64,000 nt of DNA, from positions 62,001 to 126,000 of the forward strand of contig CP126198.1 in assembly GCA_030272155.1 (NCBI GenBank), in the 5' to 3' direction. Below the pieces are notes generated by a model. The model was not told the origin of the DNA. It ran no database searches and saw only the letters and a program-made list of their open reading frames with translations. Below, piece after piece: positions 33,341-43,753 of this stretch. A program made the translations under genes and the position numbers. Positions within the stretch are counted from its first letter, which is position 1. Each line of letters starts with the position of its first letter. This DNA comes from Tetradesmus obliquus. Its lineage: Eukaryota > Chlorophyta > Chlorophyceae > Sphaeropleales > Scenedesmaceae.

Positions 33341-34751
33341 GTGTTGCTGCTGCAGGGCCTGGACCCTGCATCTCGGCGCAACCTGTGGGACGTGGTCAAG
33401 GCCAACAAGCGCGACCGGGCCATCGTGCTGACCACGCACAGCATGGAGGAGGCGGAGATGCTGTGTGACAGGCTGGGCATCTTTGTGGACGGGCGGCTGG
33501 TGTGCATCGGCAACCCCAAGGAGATCACCAGCAGATACGGCGGCTTCCTGGTGAGGGGGCCAAGGATTGTAATGCTGTGCGCTTGTTAGTGGATTGTCAA
33601 TCGAGTGGTTGATAGCATGCAGTTGGTGGTGGGTATGTGTGCATGCGGCTGCCAATGGTTCACCAGCAGATACGGCGGCTTCCTGGTGAGGGGGGCAAGG
33701 ATTGTAATGCTGTGCACTTGTTGGTGGATTGTCAATCGAGTGGTGAATAGCTTGTTGTTGGTGGGTGGTTTGTGTGCATCAGCAACCCCAAGGAGATCAC
33801 CAGCAGATACGGCGGCTTCCTGGTGGGGGGCAGCAGGGTGGTTGGAGGAGAGGGTGGCTGGAGGGTGATGTGTGTGGAGGGTTGGTAGTGCAGCAACGTC
33901 CTCAAGCTGTGTTTTGCTACAACTGTGCTTGCCGGCTGTACGACTGCACTGACTGTCCAGGTGATGGATGGTTCGAAGGTGTGCTACAGGCAGTGCCGGC
34001 CAAAGCGCTGGGTAGCGCTGGAGATGCAGTGCTGGCGGCTTTTGTGGTGCCATGCAGTTGGGCAAACAATGGCGCCTGGCTTTGTGCAATGGGCTGTCAA
34101 CTGCTCTGTGGCCCAATGCGGCAAAGCAAGGATCCACAGCAATGCTCTGCCTCTGTGCTGCTGCTGCCGATGCTGCTGCTGGCCCTGCCGCCGCTAGGTG
34201 TTCACCATCACCGTGCCTGCTGAGCAGGAGGCTGCTGCGCGGCAGCTGGTGGCGGCCATGTCTCCCAACGCGCGCCTCACCTACAGCGTGGGTGGCACGC
34301 TCAAGTTCGAGCTGCCCACAGCAGAGGTGAGCGCAGCACAGACGCAGCTGCTGGAGAGCAGAGTTGTGCTGGCAGATGTAGCAGCACTCCATCGTCCTGC
34401 TGCATGGCCGTCACTTGCAGTGCTTGGCCCTGCAAGAAGGCTTCATGGCATGAAGTTCATGCTTCGTCTGCATGAAGCATGAAGTTCATGCTTCGTCTGC
34501 AAAGCAGCTTCTTTACGTGGCAACCGCGCCAATTGCTTCACAGACACTGCGCTGTGCACACCTGCTCACCCCGCTGCTGCCACTGTCCCTGCCGCTGCTC
34601 CTCGCAGGTGAGCCTGAGCCGCGTGTTTGCCACCATGGCGGGCAGCCGTGCAGCCGGGCTGGCGGTGCTGGACTGGGGCGTGGCCAACGCCACGCTGGAG
34701 GAGGTGTTCATACGCTTTGCGCGCGCCATCGGGGCCAAGGCCGGCGACTGA
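24951..34751 (+). CDS. Half-size ABCA transporter B
   Basis: A second plant-type half-size ABCA transporter. Nineteen exons: 24951-25514, 25974-26162, 26346-26636, 26981-27193, 27425-27676, 27929-27971, 28183-28315, 28578-28765, 29029-29248, 29698-29863, 30458-30668, 30924-31096, 31391-31489, 31775-31904, 32103-32147, 32763-32935, 33356-33550, 34198-34326, 34608-34751 (stop TGA); 1185 residues with all phases closed. A Ser/Ala-rich N-terminal extension precedes [20 protein letters not shown], the family hallmark, then membrane segment 1. A large Cys- and Asn-rich lumenal or outside loop follows (CGCQCTKCC, several N-glycosylation sites), then the remaining helices after [17 protein letters not shown]. 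Walker [10 protein letters not shown] is near residue 901, Q-loop [10 protein letters not shown], signature [12 protein letters not shown], Walker [12 protein letters not shown]-loop [11 protein letters not shown]. It diverges from ABCA-A, which is not a recent copy. Substrate unknown. Confidence 0.92.
29333..29446 (+). repeat. Two copies of ABCA-B exon 9 3' edge
   Basis: The segments at 29333-29362 and 29408-29446 repeat the end of exon 9 (codons for LVPSFALF and the donor). They flank a G18 run at 29384-29401. Confidence 0.75.
29931..29993 (+). repeat. Copy of ABCA-B exon 10 3' edge
   Basis: This repeats 29812-29870, the codons for [15 protein letters not shown] and the caggtg junction. 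Confidence 0.88.
30170..30375 (+). repeat. Two copies of ABCA-B exon 11 5' edge
   Basis: The blocks at 30170-30226 and 30320-30375 repeat acceptor plus codons for VFASGTG.RRHPL (source 30450-30500). They also share following sequence with each other (gctcttggctgag). Only the third copy opens into [10 protein letters not shown]. Confidence 0.88.
31711..31768 (+). repeat. (CTG)n run before ABCA-B exon 14
   Basis: About 19 CTG units end at the gccgccag acceptor of the exon at 31775. The same intron starts with CAG-rich sequence at 31499-31552. Confidence 0.92.
32308..32400 (+). repeat. 20-bp minisatellite in an ABCA-B intron
   Basis: About 4.5 diverged units of the type cgtatcaccccgggtgactc lie between exons 15 and 16. 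Confidence 0.85.
33016..33072 (+). repeat. Copy of ABCA-B exon 16 3' edge (Walker B)
   Basis: This repeats 32888-32942 almost exactly, the codons for [15 protein letters not shown] with the gtgagg donor. Confidence 0.92.
33656..33828 (+). repeat. Two copies of ABCA-B exon 17 3' edge
   Basis: The blocks at 33656-33695 and 33777-33828 repeat the codons for TSRYGGFL and the donor. The second block reaches back to NPKEI. Flanking intron sequence (aggattgtaatgctgtgc) is repeated too. Confidence 0.9.
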
Positions 34752-34828
34752 TTGATGTGTCATGTCGCATCATGGTGTCGGGGGTGGTGACTTGCCGTCA
34801 GGCTGCTGGCGTCGTATCAGCTGGCATG

Positions 34829-34868
34829 TGGTGCGCTCGCGCGATTGGGGCCAAGTCGGGTGGCTGAT
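34829..34868 (+). repeat. Copy of the ABCA-B stop-codon region
   Basis: This repeats 34716-34752 with changes (RAIGAK-type codons followed by a TGA), about 110 bp downstream of the real stop. Confidence 0.7.
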
Positions 34869-35484
34869 GCTGGTTGGTTTTGACGCTAGGGGCTGCTGCG
34901 GGTGCTGGGTGGATGGATGGCATTTGGTGCTAGCATGATTGACTGTGCAGGGCTCCTATTTGCTGGGGCAGTTGCTGTATTTTTGGTGATTTAATTTTCT
35001 TATGTGAGCTGGCAGGAGTGAGGCTGCTCTGCAGTCTGGCAGGGTTGCTGTGGGTGGAGTTTTGGGGTTTCATGTTTTTACGTTGCAACCCAATAGCGGG
35101 TATTGTCACGCTGTGCGAGCAGCAGCAGCACAATACTGTGCAGTCCGCGCCATGTTGGTGGTTGGGCTGTTTCAGGTCTAGGTGCTGAACGCAAGGCGCA
35201 GGTCTAGACAACAGATCTGTGCCTGTGCACAGTGTGATGCTGTTGGCTTGTGGCGTGGCCCTTATGTCTGCAGCAAGCCATCGTGCCCTGTGTGGCGGCA
35301 TCTTGATTTGGGGGTGTGATTTGACGGTGATTATGGTGTTGGGGCTGTGAGCGGGTGCGCACAGTGAATACATTGCTGCTGGCAGCTCTGTGTGTGCTTG
35401 CTTCAAGATTAGCTGTCGTACGGACCCACAGAGCTCTGTTCCCTCGAGGGAACGCTAATGTTACGTCTGACCAGTAAGTAAAGC

Positions 35485-35489
35485 TGTAA
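35485..35489 (+). terminator. Candidate poly-A signal of ABCA-B
   Basis: TGTAA about 735 bp after the ABCA-B stop codon. Confidence 0.3.
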
Positions 35490-36789
35490 CTTGCTGATTC
35501 TGCAGCACCCAGCACAGCCGTGTCTAGCATGATGTGTATGCCATTGGTTGCAACCAATTAATTGATGTCATGGTTGGTATCACGGACGCTGGATGCTCAG
35601 CATAAGTCCTGAAACAATGGTTGTTCAACGTAAAAATTTCGAGAGGGCAACTTGTAGTCGGCGCTCTGATGAGCCTGAGGGTTGCTGGTCGTCACAAACA
35701 GGGTGACAGTTGGCTAAAACCTTGGCTCAAAGCTCAACATCACCATGTTGGCCGTTTCAGTGTTCATCCCTGTCACTTTGGTTAATCGACTTGCAAGTCC
35801 CAGTTGGTGCATCAGCTGGATACTTAGTGATGCAAGGCATCACGCAGCTCATGATGGCAAGCAAAGACGCAGATGCAACATGCGGCGCTGATCTTGACAA
35901 CGCACTTGATCACATGGCACACCTCTTGCGACGTGTTGAATCACGAGTAAACAGCAGACCGTAAATGTCTCACAATCGCACCCAACACGCTTCCCTAACT
36001 CACAACAAACCCCTAGCATGAGGCAGCGTTACGGCAACTGCTGCAGTACAGCTTTATGAAAAGCAGCCATGTCACGTGTATGTGGATTGGTGCCATCTGC
36101 TCCTCGTCCCTGCTGCCTCCATGGCTGCTGCTGGCAGTCTGATCAGCTGCTCCCGTGCATCAATTGCAGCTGCCAGCTCAGCACCACTGCCCAGCAGCAA
36201 TGTGCTGGTCGCAAACTGTTCCCAATGGCATAAGCATCATCACAGCTCGACAATCCAGTAAGGACAGATCATGGGAGCATCATGACGGTGAGCCCTCACC
36301 CACAGAGGCACATCAGCTGCGACCCAGATGCATGGTACAACAAGTTGCATGCACTTGGTTGCTGAATCCATTTCATTGTAGAACAAATCAATGAACTACA
36401 ACATCACATAGCTTGAGATGCACTTGAAGTAGAGTACAGCTTGCGGTGCAAGTGAGTGCCATTCAAAATGCGTTGGCAACGTACAGGCATACCCAGACAC
36501 AGGCCACATGCACTTTTTGCTATGCCACCAGCATGCCGCGAACACAAGGGCAACAGCCGCCAACTCAGCTGCCATATGGTGGGCTGGCAACAGCAGCGAC
36601 AGCAGCAGCCACTTGATAAGCGCCACAGTGTAAGTGCGATGGCGGCAACCATGCCGCCCTGACAGCTTCTGGCAGCGCAGACATCCACCGCATACGCCAT
36701 GCAGTTTAACCGGAACATCGAATTCCTGCTACTGTTGTCGCAGCACGTGCTTGGCGGCGCAGTTGGGGCGAGCCCTCCACGAGACAGCA

Positions 36790-37752
36790 TCAGGTTGCCA
36801 CGTGTATAACGAGTGCTGACCCGCCAGCCATCGGTGGCCCTGCTGCCACAGCACTTAAGTCGTTAAATTGTGCTGCTACTGCCCCAGGCTGCTCAGGCTC
36901 TGCTGCTGCTGCTGCACCAAGCTCTGCTGCTGCTGCTGCTCCAGGCTGTGCTGTTGCTGCACCCAGCTCTGCTGCTGCTGCTGCTGCTGCTCCAAGCTGT
37001 TGTACTGCTGCGCCGGGCTGCGCTGCTGCTGGTGGTGCGGCAGGCTGCCCAGGCTGTGTTACAGCTGCTGCTGCGTCGGGCTGCGCCGCTGCGCCAGACT
37101 GCACCTTGTCTTTTGCCTTGAGAATGGCAATCAGGGATGACATGCCAAACGCTGTGATGATGGGCACTGCTTGCACTATCTTTGGGGGGATGCAGGGGTA
37201 GAAGCAGGTGGTGACAGGAGGCGTCAGCAGCGCCACCACCAAGAAGATGACAGTGTTGCAGGCAGCCAGCCAGAAGCGACCGCATGGCCGCCGCCAACAC
37301 CAATCCCTAAGCTGTTCAGGCGGCGTGGTCTGATCGGCGGGTGAGGCTTCTGCTAGGGCTGCCTGTTTGGTCGAAAAGCAGGAGCAGCAGCGGCTGCAAC
37401 AAGCCTGGAGACAGCTGGTTTTACGCACAGTGCCAGAAGCATCAGTGCCAGTGCTAGAAGCAACGCTGTTAGCATTGTTAACACCAGCGTTGCCGATGTT
37501 TGGACCAGCGTTGCCGTTGTTAGGAGCAGCACTGTCAGTGCTGGTGTCAGCATTGTAGTATACCACGTAGAAGCAGACAACAGCAGCCAGGAGGACTGCC
37601 GCTGCTGTCAAGGCAAGGGCATCCCATCCACCACATAGCTTGCCGCTGCAGGTGCAGTCAGCATGGGTGTCATCTGGCCCCACACAGTTGCTCTTGATTG
37701 GAGCTGTGATTTGGACCAGAACCTGCAGAAGGTACATGCACAAGCAGGGCAT
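36790..37752 (-). CDS. Membrane protein with Ala/Pro/Gln-rich tail, unknown
   Basis: This open frame of 320 residues has three likely membrane stretches: DALALTAAAVLLAAVVCFYV (about 45-66), FWLAACNTVIFLVVALL (about 158-175) and VQAVPIITAFGMSSLIAIL (about 188-207). A Cys cluster (CLQACCSRCCSCF) lies between the first two. The tail is low-complexity, coded by GCA/CAG repeats (GAAA and QPG units). Two 5' models are possible. One starts at the ATG at 37752. The other splices from an upstream exon ending at 38152 (GTYLSFT) to 37722 (VLVQITAPIKSNC); phases agree for this. A short extracellular Cys-rich piece (NCVGPDDTHADCTC) precedes the first helix. I do not recognise the family. Confidence 0.55.
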   Translation of the reverse strand: MPCLCMYLLQVLVQITAPIKSNCVGPDDTHADCTCSGKLCGGWDALALTAAAVLLAAVVCFYVVYYNADTSTDSAAPNNGNAGPNIGNAGVNNANSVASSTGTDASGTVRKTSCLQACCSRCCSCFSTKQAALAEASPADQTTPPEQLRDWCWRRPCGRFWLAACNTVIFLVVALLTPPVTTCFYPCIPPKIVQAVPIITAFGMSSLIAILKAKDKVQSGAAAQPDAAAAVTQPGQPAAPPAAAQPGAAVQQLGAAAAAAAELGAATAQPGAAAAAELGAAAAAEPEQPGAVAAQFNDLSAVAAGPPMAGGSALVIHVAT

Positions 37753-38151
37753 GCTAATGATTCAGCAGCAAGAACCACGCTGCCTTGCACTCGTGCTGAC
37801 GACGCTGCGCAGCGAGCATGCCAGCAACTTGCCTTGAAGGGGTGTTGACCTAGCCTCACCTGCAAAGCTCCTGCTCATGCAAGGCTGGTCATTTGTCCAA
37901 ATTTCCGTATATACGTGGCACTGTAATTCACATTGAAACCTATCCGCTGAAAGCGAAAGCTGCATGCACTCTTGCTCAGTGACCGAATTCCATGCTAGCC
38001 AGCTGGCTACAGCTGGCGCCTGAGCACCTGCTTGTTCCTGTCTCTTTCCTGATGTCTACTGCAAGGATTCACCACAGGAACCCGTGCAGCACTGTACGCC
38101 GTACAAACCCATGCTGCTACAGCTCATGTGCTGCAGGTGGGCCGTACTCAC

Positions 38152-38271
38152 TGTGAAGGACAGGTAGGTGCCTCCCGGCAGGTACGCCGCTAGCGAATTG
38201 GCACCTTGCAGGAGGCTTGACTTGCTCATGTAGGCGAAGGTCCGCAACAACAATCGCCTTGAACTCTGCAG
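38152..38271 (-). other. Possible upstream exon of the membrane-protein gene
   Basis: In gene direction, a ctgctgcag acceptor near 38271 opens a frame coding SSRRLLLRTFAYMSKSS and ending SLAAYLPGGTYLSFT, with a gtgagt donor directly after 38152. Splicing to 37722 keeps the frame. No start codon was found for this model. Confidence 0.4.
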
Positions 38272-38730
38272 CAAGCAGCGTAGCTCCAGGGTTATCCGCG
38301 CGTTTGTGCCGATACAGCCGCTTCATGCAAGTTAAAATAGAACAAATATTATATTTTCAACACTTATGAAGTTTCACACTGAGGTGAAGCAGGTGGCACC
38401 AGCAGGTGATCGAGGTGACGTTGTTAGGTGAAGGTGAGGGGGCGCACCTTTTCGATGCAACAGGCAGGGGCTCGATGCGTAGGCCTCTTGACTGAGAAGA
38501 ATGTGTCTGTTATACAACTTCACCAGAGATGAGTGCAATGCCAGCAACATCAGCACACTACCCAACCTTGTCAAGCTGAGTCAAACCTTGTGCTATAGCC
38601 CAACAGCGTACTCCTTCGTAGCCCGCAGTGGCACCCATTCTAGCAGCAGTGACCATCTTCAAAGCCTTTGACACCTTGGGTCTGACTTCAACAATCAAGC
38701 ACCTACAGGCACAGTTCTGCCTGCAATCAG

Positions 38731-38768
<38 letters not shown>

Positions 38769-38812
38769 TTAGCAGCAGCAGCACTTGGAGCAGCATCACC
38801 AGCAAACGCGCC
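38272..38812. other. Intergenic and 5' region of MYND copy 1
   Basis: This is AT-richer near 38330-38370 and then CAG-rich at 38729-38790, directly before the MYND copy 1 start. All four MYND copies have a comparable CAG/GCA-rich leader. Confidence 0.45.
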
Positions 38813-39754
38813 ATGTCCAAGCAGCCAACTTTGGGCACAGCTTCTGTGGTGGAAGTGCTGCAGATGCTCATCGCAGCGCCAGACCTGGCGTATCTAAACG
38901 GCATGACTTTGCTAATCCAGCAGCTGCATGAGTTCTTCACTGCTGTGGAGAAAACACCATTAGGAAATAGCAACATGACACAAAACATGCAGGTGCGTCT
39001 GAGCCACCAGCTGCGCTTGCCATGGTACGTGTTGCACTGCCTGCACATTGACATATGCTGTACAGCAGCTCACAGGACCTGCATGTTTTGCTGAGCGCTC
39101 TCAGTGCAGCAGGCGGCTGGCATAATGACGCAGCACCAAGCGAAGTCAGCAGCGGCCGATCTCAAGTCTTGTGCTGCTGCACTGCCTTGCAGGAGCTCGT
39201 GCAGCAGCACAGCATCTTTAAGCTGCTGGCACAGGCCAGCAGCAGGGCGCTGCAGCTGATGCTGATGGCCACCAGCAAGGAGCAGCGCAAGCCTGAGCTG
39301 CTCCTTGTGTACATGCAGCTGCAGCAGCTGCTGCCAATATGCCAGGCTGCATGTGCCAGTTGCTGCGCGGGCACGGCGCCAGAAGAGGCAGCAGCAGCTT
39401 GCGCTACAGCAGGTGCAGGAAACAGGTGAGCAACCACCGGCTGCGACAGCAGATCTACTTACGATGTGTTGGATGAATGCACTGCCCATCAGGTGTGCAA
39501 TGCAAGGAGCAGAGCGGTCCTGGTTGAGGCAGAAGATTGTGCTCAGGACACATTCTAGCGGCATTCAATGCCCAGCTGATGTGTATACTTGAGTACCTAC
39601 TTGCACATTCCTTCAACCCTCCTACGCTTCTCGGTTGGCTGTGCGCTGCTTGCAGGTTTTCCACAGAGGTTGTCAACAGCATGTGCCCGAGACATGGCTT
39701 GGCTGGAGCAGCAGCAGCACGCCAGGCAGCAGCGACAGCAGCAGCAGCAGCAGC

Positions 39755-39797
<43 letters not shown>

Positions 39798-40463
39798 AGG
39801 GGCCAAGAAGCAGTCAACCAAGAAGCAGCGGCAGCCACCAGGCAGCCTCACCGCAGCTCAGGCAGACCCAGCAGCGTGTGTAAGGATCTATACGTACTTT
39901 GACGCGCTCCACTTCCTGACCGTGTCCAATGGTGCTGTGCTGTTTTCTGGCCCAATGGCACCCCAGAGTGAGCTGTATGTGCGGCTTGCTTGGGCAGTGC
40001 TGCGCTGCGAGGACGCCTGCAGAGTCCCGGGTGTTGACGCCTCAATCAGCACTGCAGAGGAGCACGCCAAATTGGCGCTGAGTGGTGCAGGCGAAGAAGC
40101 GATCAGCATGGCAAGCATGCTGGCGAAGCAGCTGGCACCTGGCTTTGAGCATGGCAAGCGCTTGCAGATGCCGCAGCTCGCAGATGCTGCAGTAAGCAAC
40201 GCACTGTACTGCCTACTGCTGGCAAACTTTGCACAGCATGTCATGGCGCTGCATGAGAGTTTGGAAGAGCAGGGCGGCGTGCGCGTGGCGCTGCCGCAGC
40301 AGCACCACAGGCAGTTGCTGCAGGAGCTGGGCATTGGCTGGCTGCAGCACAGCGAGCTGCGCAGGCCCACAGCACCACTGGTGGCACCGGCGTTTGATGT
40401 GGATGCAGCAGCTGTGGCGCTGAGGCATCACATGAACCTGGCAGCACCGCGTGACGCTGCCGC

Positions 40464-40509
<46 letters not shown>

Positions 40510-42185
40510 TACGGCTGCAGCGCTGTGGAGGCTGCAGCGATGCTGACGCTGCTGCAAGCCACACTACTGCGGGCAGCTGGGCCTGAGGACGCCAGGTTTG
40601 CGCTCATCGTGCATCAGCTGCACGTGTTTCTTGCAGGACTGAGCAGTTCAGCTCGTGAGGCAGCAGCAGCTGTGCTGCTGCAGCCCGTGCTCACGCAGCT
40701 GCTGCCAGCATGCCTTGCAGCTGAGAAAGCTGCAGCTGCCAGCAGCAATACCGCGACGCAGCAGGTGCCAGGCTCTGCAGGACAGGCGGGCGCTGACGCA
40801 GCAGCAGCTAGCACTACCGCACAGCAGCAGGCGCCAGTAGCACAGGTGCTGCACCTAACATGCGTGACAGGAGCTCTGCTTGCATTGCTCAACACAGGTG
40901 GGCGCCAACAGCCCTGCTGATACACATACAGCGTCAATCTCCAGTGATGTGCATGTGATGGTGCCGTCTTGCAACTGCACCTGCACAAAATAGGCTGATT
41001 TGTGGTGTGCTGTGCTGTGCTGTGGTGTGCTGTGCTGTGCTGTGCTGTGCTGTGCTGTGCTGTGCTGTGCCGGCTTCAAGATACTTGCTGCGCCAGCAGG
41101 AGCGCATAGCAGGTGGCAGCAATCTCCTCCTGCAGCAAGCATGCCCTTGCACAATGACCATCAGGTGCATAGCCAGCTGCTCACTGTAATGCTGGCTGGC
41201 TGTTGTGGCGCTGCAGGTGCTGCTGCAGCCCAGGTGCGTGAAGCATACGCCAGCCACCCGCAGCAGGTGTGCCGCAGCTTGGAGGCAGCGCTGCGCTTCA
41301 CGCTGCAGGGGCCCAACAACCAAACACGAGCACAACAACCTGCGCTCGTGACCGCGCGGTGGTTTGTCGCAGCGGCATGCACCTGTGGGAGCTGGCAGCC
41401 TGGCAGCAGCAGCAGTGCTGGCCCAGCTTCGTGCAGCCCTGCAGCCAAGCAGTTGTTCTCGCTGCTGGTGACGTGCCTGAAAGCTGCCGGCCAGCAGGTT
41501 GACAGTAGCAGCAGCAGCCGCGGCAGTGACAGCGGCAGCAACAACAGCAGCAGCAGCAGAGGTAGCGACAGCCGCACTTGTACCACTGACAACAGGGCTT
41601 ATTCGGCGGCCTTCGCCACAGCTGTTGATAGCCAGCAGCTGTGCTGCTACGTGTCGGCCAGCCAAGAAGTTGAGGGCTCGCTGCAGCTGCTGCTGCGTGG
41701 CCGCTGCCTGTCGCAGTTGTCCGCTGCTGTGCTTGCGGAGCGCCGTGCTGCAGCGCAGTGGGCTGCAGCTGTTGAGCAGCAAGGTGACGGCCAAGCAGCG
41801 ACTGCTGCAACAGCAGAAGTTGCAGCGATGGGGAGCAGCCACCAACAAGATCTGGCTACGGTGTTCAAGCTGGCAGTTGATGCGTGCATGGCCAGCTTGG
41901 CTGCTGCAAATCTGCAGCTGCCGGGTGATGCGGCAGCTGCTGCCAAGGCGCTAGCAAAGCTGCAGCAGCAGGGCCAGGCACTGCAGCAGCACCTACAGCC
42001 GTACCTAGCCCTGCCACAGCAGCAGGCGCAGCAGCAGCAAGGCAGCAATGCGTTGGAGCCCAGTACCAGCAAAGGTGACGGCTCTGGCACCAGCAAACAG
42101 CAACCTCAGGGGCAGACACCCCAGGAGCACAAGCAAGAGGAGGGGCAGCACACGCAGCAGCATAGCCAACCACAGCAGCCCGACT

Positions 42186-42222
<37 letters not shown>

Positions 42223-42299
42223 CAATGACTCACACAGCGGCGGCAGCAGCAGGCGGCAATGTGAGCAGCAAAGGGAACAACAGCAACAGGACGGCAGCA

Positions 42300-42335
<36 letters not shown>

Positions 42336-42619
42336 TTTTTCATGGCCAGCAGGCTGAGCAGCTGGCCCTGGCGCTGCAGCAGTTTGAAGATGCCATATGT
42401 GTGCAGCTGCCTGCGCCCTACTGGTGCTGCAACCCCGACTGCAGCAACGTGCAGGAGCGCAGGGAGCTTGCGCTAGTGTCCCGCAAGGGCAGCAGGTGCT
42501 CTGGTTGCGCCACTGCGCGCTTCTGCAGCAAGTCCTGCCAGCAGCAGTGCTGGAAAGGGCAGCACGCACCAGTGTGCAAGCGCATCGCCTTAGCAAACAA
42601 GGGCCAGCAGAGGGGGTAG
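38813..42619 (+). CDS. MYND zinc-finger protein, array copy 1 (frame doubtful)
   Basis: First of four tandem paralogues. Exons: 38813-38992, 39193-39425, about 39669-40897 (ancestral acceptor 39656), 41217-42619 (stop TAG). The start MSKQPTLGTASVVEVLQ aligns with the other copies. Exon 3 codes a Gln run, GAKKQSTKKQR, and a helical all-alpha region; exon 4 ends in a MYND finger, C-x3-C then CSGC-x5-C-x3-C-x8-H-x3-C, ending at VCKRIA. MYND fingers bind peptide motifs in partner proteins; the rest is not recognised. Exon 2 is 233 bases where copies 2 and 3 have 241, so the ancestral acceptor breaks the frame. Using the AG 13 bases further on (after cacagag) restores it and gives 1014 residues. 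Whether the alga does this is unknown. Confidence 0.65.
41000..41069 (+). repeat. (TGTGC)n pentamer repeat
   Basis: About 13 units of tgtgc/tgtgg in intron 3 of MYND copy 1. Confidence 0.9.
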
Positions 42620-43753
42620 CGCATGATCGCCTCCAAGTGCTGGCAGGCATGCTGCACACTACAGAGCCTGAGAGGATGCTTGGCCAACGTTAATGACGTT
42701 TGATGGAATAGGGGGGTTGTCAGAAATAGGGGGGTGGCAAAGGAGCCTGGAGGGCGGGGTGGGTGCAGGTCAGGGGGAGGGCCCCTGACGACGGTCGGGC
42801 ACACCAATGTCTCAGGTGTTTTTTGGGTGCTGGAAGCCGCTTCTCCTGAGCAGAAGCAGAGCATAATGTCTCGAGTTTCACAGCTTGCAGCCATGCCATG
42901 GCACCATGGCACCATGGCATGGTGGCGAGCGGCCCATCTAGACATGTAAGTGAGCAATAACATGCACTGTGCTTTTGAAAAAGCGTCTGTTTAGTAATAA
43001 AAATCCACACCTACCAGGTGCTAGCTGCTGCCGGCATGTCAAAGCTACACTGCTGACAGTGCAAGTGGACGTGCCCATCAGCAGGCATGCTGGCCAGTTC
43101 GCTTGCTGATGGCATCAGGCAGCAGAATACAAACAATAACATTGACTGTGCCATCTCAAAGCGTGTTGCAGCGCGGAGTTCTTGCGGAAACACGTGCAGT
43201 AAGGTTGACAGCAGAAACACATGACGTCCCCATAGCTGCTCAGCAGAACCGCATGTTACCCGTCGCAAACGCCTTGAAGGCGAAGTCATCCGCAAGCGTT
43301 CGCGGTTTATTGGTTACTACCTGGGTACACCTGACGTGTGCTCGGCCACCCGCAAACATGTTAGTAGCTGTCACAGCATTTTTAAAGTCGAGCAGGGGCC
43401 CCCTAGGGTTCTCGAGCCATGCTGAGCACTGCTTAGTGAGCATCACTCCTTTGTCAGGGAGATAGTTCAGCTTCACTTCGCTGGCAGCACCTCACCTGGT
43501 TGCCTGGACTGCAGCAAGCAGGCTACCAGCTGACCCAGTCACTCCCACTGAGTGGGTTCACTTTGATGTCAGCACGTTGTGCACTGGCAGTGCGCAGCAC
43601 AGCCCAGGTTCATGGCTCGACGCTAGCTCAAGGTACAGCAGCCACATCAGCAACAGACGTGGCAGTGATCACACCACCAGCAGCACCAGCACCAGTACCA
43701 GCAGCAGCAGCAGTAGCTGCAGTATGAGCAGCACAAGTAGGAGCGACCCAGCC
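42620..43753. other. Spacer between MYND copies 1 and 2
   Basis: No gene is seen. It contains a palindromic accatggcaccatggcatgg block (42896-42921). CAG/CCAG-rich leader sequence appears again just before copy 2. Confidence 0.5.
42945..42949 (+). terminator. Candidate poly-A signal of MYND copy 1
   Basis: TGTAA about 325 bp after the stop codon. Confidence 0.35.

Larger units (their letters stand above)
34752..36789. other. Convergent intergenic region
   Basis: No confident gene. An open segment ending at 35964 (84 codons, ending LDHMAHLLRRVESRVNSRP) has ordinary composition and could be a small exon or chance; it has no recognisable match. Confidence 0.5.

Noticed and set aside
35710-35964. 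Small gene with an amphipathic C-terminus
   Set aside because: Open frame of 84 codons without a family match, clear splice context or start; kept only as a note in the intergenic entry.
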